Below are positions 30,962 to 34,116 of a stretch of 34,116 nt of DNA, in pieces. Location: assembly GCA_945835885.1 (NCBI GenBank), contig CAMAJR010000007.1, positions 1-34,116 of the forward strand, read 5' to 3'. Below the pieces are notes generated by a model. It did no database searches and was not told the origin of the DNA. It saw only the letters and a program-made list of their open reading frames with translations. Numbering within the stretch: position 1 is the first letter of the stretch; each line of letters starts with the position of its first letter. Source of the stretch: an uncultured Alphaproteobacteria bacterium (GTDB lineage: Bacteria; Pseudomonadota; Alphaproteobacteria; RF32; CAG-239). Made by a program: the position numbers and the translations under genes.

Positions 30962-31324
30962 ATGCCAATACAATTATTACCAACTGCGGTAAGTTTATTA
31001 AAAAAACAATTAATAAAAACTGGAGGTAAAAAAGCTTTTTCCGGAGCAACCGGAATAGATTTAGGGATAAAACCATTAAACAAAAATGAAGATGAAACGG
31101 TAAATCTTTTGAGAGAATATCAAAATCCAAATTCACCTATGGCTCAGAATGTCAGCGAGATGGATTTCATTCATGCGGTTTCAGATACCAATTCACCTTT
31201 ATATAAGGATGTTTCTGATTGGACAAATGCTGATTTAGCAAAAGCCTATAATTCACCTCTTTACAAATACAATAAAAAGTTGCAAGATAAAACTCGTGAA
31301 TACATCCAAACAAAGTGGAAATAG
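30962..31324 (+). CDS. Hypothetical accessory protein with three NSP(L/M) repeats
   Basis: 120-aa ORF preceded by AGGAG. Confidence 0.65.
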   Translation: MPIQLLPTAVSLLKKQLIKTGGKKAFSGATGIDLGIKPLNKNEDETVNLLREYQNPNSPMAQNVSEMDFIHAVSDTNSPLYKDVSDWTNADLAKAYNSPLYKYNKKLQDKTREYIQTKWK

Positions 31325-31340
31325 CTTGAAAGGATTTGAA

Positions 31341-31679
31341 ATGCCTAAATTCGGAAATAAGTTGATTGATGTCGCAAAATTTTGGATATACTGGATTATA
31401 ATCGTTACACTAACGATAGGTTTGTTCTTTGCTTTTCTGGAAAATACTCCTTTTGAAGGAGATGATTTGGAGTTTTATTTAAAAAACAAAGAAACATTAA
31501 GATATAACTTTCGGATATTTGCCGTTATATCGTTTGTATTGACCTATATCTTGGCTAATCCGCTGATAAACCGCTTTTACAAAAATAAAACTTTAAGTTC
31601 CGGAAAACGGCTTTTGTGGCAAACATTGATTTATTTCTTAATATTGATAGTAATAACGACAATTTTTTGCTTAATTTAA
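31341..31679 (+). CDS. Small three-TM membrane protein
   Basis: MPKFGNKLIDVAKFWIYWIIIVTLTIGLFFAFLEN...; start 31341 (upstream AAGGA). Confidence 0.65.
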   Translation: MPKFGNKLIDVAKFWIYWIIIVTLTIGLFFAFLENTPFEGDDLEFYLKNKETLRYNFRIFAVISFVLTYILANPLINRFYKNKTLSSGKRLLWQTLIYFLILIVITTIFCLI

Positions 31680-31857
31680 AGGTATTCGGTTTCGCCTTTG
31701 GGATATGTTTCCCCAGTATATGGCACGTTTCGGAAGATTTTTGCCGTTATTGCAAAATTATATCGCAAATTCAAAGCATTATAAGGAGATTGATTTTCCT
31801 TTTGCCTTTCAGGCGTTTTAGTACAAATCAAGCGGATTTTTTCAAAAGATAAAGACA
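31672..31857 (+). repeat. Repeat A, copy A1
   Basis: TTAATTTAAAGGTATTCGGTTTCGCCTTTG...TTTTCCTTTTGCCTTTCAGGCGTTTTAGTACAAATC shared with 33477-33663. Confidence 0.85.
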
Positions 31858-31877
31858 TTGTGGTTTTGATTATTAAG

Positions 31878-31960
31878 GGCGACATGATTGGCTTGATTTT
31901 TTGTAAAAAAATCTGCGCCGCTGCGTCGGCTTTTTTCGGCGATACTTCCGTCTGGCTTGC
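31878..31960 (+). repeat. Hairpin-module repeat, copy B1
   Basis: GGGCGACATGATTGGCTTGATTTTTTGTAAAAAAATCTGCGCCGCTGCGTCG...CGGCGATACTTCCGTCT; near-identical to 33867-33943. Confidence 0.85.
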
Positions 31961-32027
31961 GCTTACTCACCGGTCTTGCTTCGTAAGCTCGCGCTTTTTT
32001 GCGTTCGCTATACTTCGCTTCGGCACT

Positions 32028-32690
32028 TCAAACATTAAGCAAAACATTGAAAATGTTACAAATCAGTTGAATAACAACATAAATAACGGGCAAGTTTTTG
32101 TAAATTCCGATTATACCGTCAATACCGAAAGTTTGGTCGGAAAACCGAGCAGTTATTTTCAAAATAATAATACTGACAATACAGCTAATATGATAGGACA
32201 ATCAAATAGTAATACTATGGGAAATAACAACTCTATTTTTCAAAGTTTTAACACCCTCAATCCGGCTTCTATTGGCTACAATATAGGGCAGAAACTTGGT
32301 GAATTAGCTGCAGACACAAAGATAGCATATGATTATTGGCAAAAGATGAATCAAACAGGAAATCAACTTGTAAAAACGTTCGGTTCTGGGCAAGGGGCTG
32401 ATATAGATAATTATTACCACCCGTTGTTACAATGTGAATTAGCAAAAATAAGTCCGCAAAGTCGAGATAATGGTATTGTTTTGGGGTATGCCAAAGAGTA
32501 TTTGATGGATTATCCTAAAAAAAGGTTCTTAAAACACCAAAGCCATAGCGAAATCATGAAAGATAGTAGAAAAGACTTGCAAAACAATCTTTATGGTAGT
32601 AACTTGGGATATAATAATCCAAACCGGAGTTGCGAGGATTTGTTGGATGACCGAAGAACACCGAATATGCGCAAATTAGGCATAAGGTAA
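32028..32690 (+). CDS. Orphan C-terminal effector/toxin-like protein fragment (ORF is open from 31860, but its first ~56 codons are repeat sequence)
   Basis: Asn-rich linker followed by a compact C-terminal region NYYHPLLQCELAKISPQSRDNGIVLGYAKEYLMDYPKKRFLKHQSHSEIMKDSRKDLQNNLYGSNLGYNNPNRSCEDLLDDRRTPNMRKLGIR. The 3' boundary is supported by a conserved paralogous tail at 33183-33242. Confidence 0.55.
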   Translation, partial: SNIKQNIENVTNQLNNNINNGQVFVNSDYTVNTESLVGKPSSYFQNNNTDNTANMIGQSNSNTMGNNNSIFQSFNTLNPASIGYNIGQKLGELAADTKIAYDYWQKMNQTGNQLVKTFGSGQGADIDNYYHPLLQCELAKISPQSRDNGIVLGYAKEYLMDYPKKRFLKHQSHSEIMKDSRKDLQNNLYGSNLGYNNPNRSCEDLLDDRRTPNMRKLGIR

Positions 32691-32758
32691 TTATCAAGTG
32701 ATATAGAGGTTATTAATATTATTTAACGCCCTCTATATATTGCGCGGAATGTATTAAA

Positions 32759-32962
32759 ATGAATAAAAATGTATTAAAATCAATTTGGTATGTATTTTAT
32801 AGATGTATATTGTGTCTCATTATGGTGGCGCTTGTTGTTGTTCTTTTTATACAAATATTCTATCTTTATGAAGAAAAGAAATTTATAGACAACTGCGTTA
32901 AAGAAGGAGATACACAAGAGCATTGTCAAAGTATTTGGTCTGAGATAGATGTCTTAAATTAA
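32759..32962 (+). CDS. Small single-TM protein, tandem paralogue 1
   Basis: 67 aa ending ...KKFIDNCVKEGDTQEHCQSIWSEIDVLN (C-x3-G-x3-E-x-C). Confidence 0.65.
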   Translation: MNKNVLKSIWYVFYRCILCLIMVALVVVLFIQIFYLYEEKKFIDNCVKEGDTQEHCQSIWSEIDVLN

Positions 32963-32979
32963 GGTAGAGGAAGATTGTG

Positions 32980-33180
32980 ATGAGCTTATTCAAAGATATA
33001 TCAACAGACGTTATTAAACTATTGTGCTAGATTGGGTTCTTTATTGCATTATTTTTTATTGCAACTACAGCTTTTTGTTATTGGGATTTCTATATAAATT
33101 TGGAACAAAATACAAAATTGATTCAAGAATGTATGGATGAAGGTAATAGTGAAGAAGTCTGTATAGGCAGAGTTTATTGA
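32980..33180 (+). pseudogene. Small single-TM protein, tandem paralogue 2, interrupted by in-frame TAG
   Basis: MSLFKDISTDVIKLLC*IGFFIALFFIATTAFCYWDFYINLEQNTKLIQECMDEGNSEEVCIGRVY*; TAG at 33028-33030; upstream GAGGAAG; same C-x3-G-x3-E-x-C motif. Confidence 0.6.
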
Positions 33181-33182
33181 TT

Positions 33183-33242
33183 TGCGAGGATTTGTTGGAT
33201 GACAGAAGAACACCAAATATGCGTAAAGCAAATATTAGATAA
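33183..33242 (+). pseudogene. Residual 3' tail (19 codons plus stop) of a second copy of the effector-like gene
   Basis: CEDLLDDRRTPNMRKANIR* versus CEDLLDDRRTPNMRKLGIR* at 32631-32690; most differences in the shared part are synonymous. Confidence 0.7.
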
Positions 33243-33426
33243 AGCAGTTAGCGGTATTTATAAAATTGCACTTTATTGTATCGTATTTGTTTTAATCTGT
33301 GTTATAGCTTTCTTTTTCTTATATCCGCATTACCAGGAATATGCATACAAAAAAGATTGCTTGCAAAACGGGCATCAAAAAGAATGGTGCGAGAAGACAT
33401 GGCAGGAATTATTAGAGTTGGATTAA
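33199..33426 (+). CDS. Small single-TM protein, tandem paralogue 3
   Basis: 75 aa ending ...YKKDCLQNGHQKEWCEKTWQELLELD; start overlaps the residual effector tail in another frame. Confidence 0.6.
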   Translation: MTEEHQICVKQILDKAVSGIYKIALYCIVFVLICVIAFFFLYPHYQEYAYKKDCLQNGHQKEWCEKTWQELLELD

Positions 33427-33437
33427 ATCTATCAAGC

Positions 33438-33465
33438 AGGCTTGTCAGAAATGGCAAGCCTTTAA
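33438..33465 (+). terminator. Hairpin downstream of paralogue 3
   Basis: AGGCTTG-tcagaaatgg-CAAGCCTTTAAAA. Confidence 0.5.
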
Positions 33466-33476
33466 AATACAACACA

Positions 33477-33663
33477 TTAATTTAAAGGTATTCGGTTTCG
33501 CCTTTGCTATATGATTGCCGGGTATATGGGACGTTTCGGAAGATTTTTGCAAGCGTGGCGGAATTATATCGCAAATTCAAAGAATTAAAAAGAGAGTGAT
33601 TTTCCTTTTGCCTTTCAGGCGTTTTAGTACAAATCGGGATTTTTTCAAAATTGATGAAAGATT
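33477..33663 (+). repeat. Repeat A, copy A2
   Basis: TTAATTTAAAGGTATTCGGTTTCGCCTTTG...CCTTTTGCCTTTCAGGCGTTTTAGTACAAATC as in A1. Confidence 0.85.
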
Positions 33664-33665
33664 TT

Positions 33666-34116
33666 AAGGTGACAAGATTGTCCTTCGCAAACACTTTGTT
33701 GTTTGCTCACGACCTACGGCGCTCATCGGCTAATCGCCGACCGGCATACTCTCGTCTGCCTTTCGCTTGTAGCCGAACACGCTTCTTCGTGTTCGCATCC
33801 GCTCACTTCGTTCTTTAAAACAGAAAAAGCGGTGATAAACACCGCCTTTTCTGTTTTAATGGTCGGGGCGACGAGATTGGCTTGATTTTTTGTAAAAAAA
33901 ATCTGCGCCGCTGCGTCGACTTTATACGGCGATACTCCCGTCTCGCCAAGTCTCCTTATCAAACACGCTCCCTCGCGTGTTCGAACCTTATTGCACGCAA
34001 TCTACAAACACAAAAAGCCACCAAAAATGGTGGCTTTTTGTGTTTGTGGTCGGGGCGACATGATTGTCCTTCGCAAACACTTTGTTGTTTGCTCACGACC
34101 TACGGCGCTCATCGGC
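33666..34116 (+). repeat. Tandem array of ~190-bp multi-hairpin units (C1-B2-C2), continuing past the window edge
   Basis: Unit cores GAC-NN-GATTG at 33671, 33870 and 34057. C1 (33671-33730) and C2 (34057-34116) match at 59/60 positions. B2 matches B1. Units 2 and 3 are each preceded by a long hairpin (33817-33857, 34005-34046). Confidence 0.8.

Noticed and set aside
31676-33694. Paralogous reverse ORFs in repeat A (31676-31885 and 33482-33694, both containing CTKTPERQKEN...KIFRNVPYT...KGETEYL)
   Set aside because: The peptides match only because the DNA repeats; differences between copies are mostly nonsynonymous on both strands, so no coding constraint is visible. Treated as non-coding repeat.
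33666-34116. CRISPR array or complete tRNA genes in the terminal repeat region
   Set aside because: Units are ~190 bp with internal hairpins and no short repeat/unique spacer pattern; only the last ~19 nt resemble a tRNA, with no anticodon arm.

Overview
Most of the window (about 1-13.7 kb and 18.7-30.1 kb) looks like the chromosome of a low-GC alphaproteobacterium. Supporting genes are ppdK, carD, trmL, secB, a TIM44-like gene, mltA, Smr, lexA with an alphaproteobacterial SOS box, an nrdG-like activase, gyrB, greA, a CbpA-like DnaJ, an ELM1-like gene and skp. Two segments differ from this background. (i) About 13.95-18.48 kb is higher in GC and carries a two-gene Bacteroidota-style module: a 961-aa repeat-containing lipoprotein and a 304-aa predicted beta-barrel. 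It lacks Shine-Dalgarno signals and sits between copies of a dispersed palindromic host repeat. (ii) About 30.1-34.1 kb is an AT-rich accessory island. It holds an orphan C-terminal effector-like ORF, a leftover 19-codon tail of a second paralogous effector, and three tandem small single-TM paralogues sharing C-x3-G-x3-E-x-C (one with a stop codon). Composite direct repeats bracket this cassette, and on the right they become a tandem array of about 190 bp multi-hairpin units that start with a sequence resembling the 3' end of tRNA-Pro. The effector-partner cassette and the hairpin array are the best candidates for something undescribed. All family calls are from reading the sequence; no database search was run.
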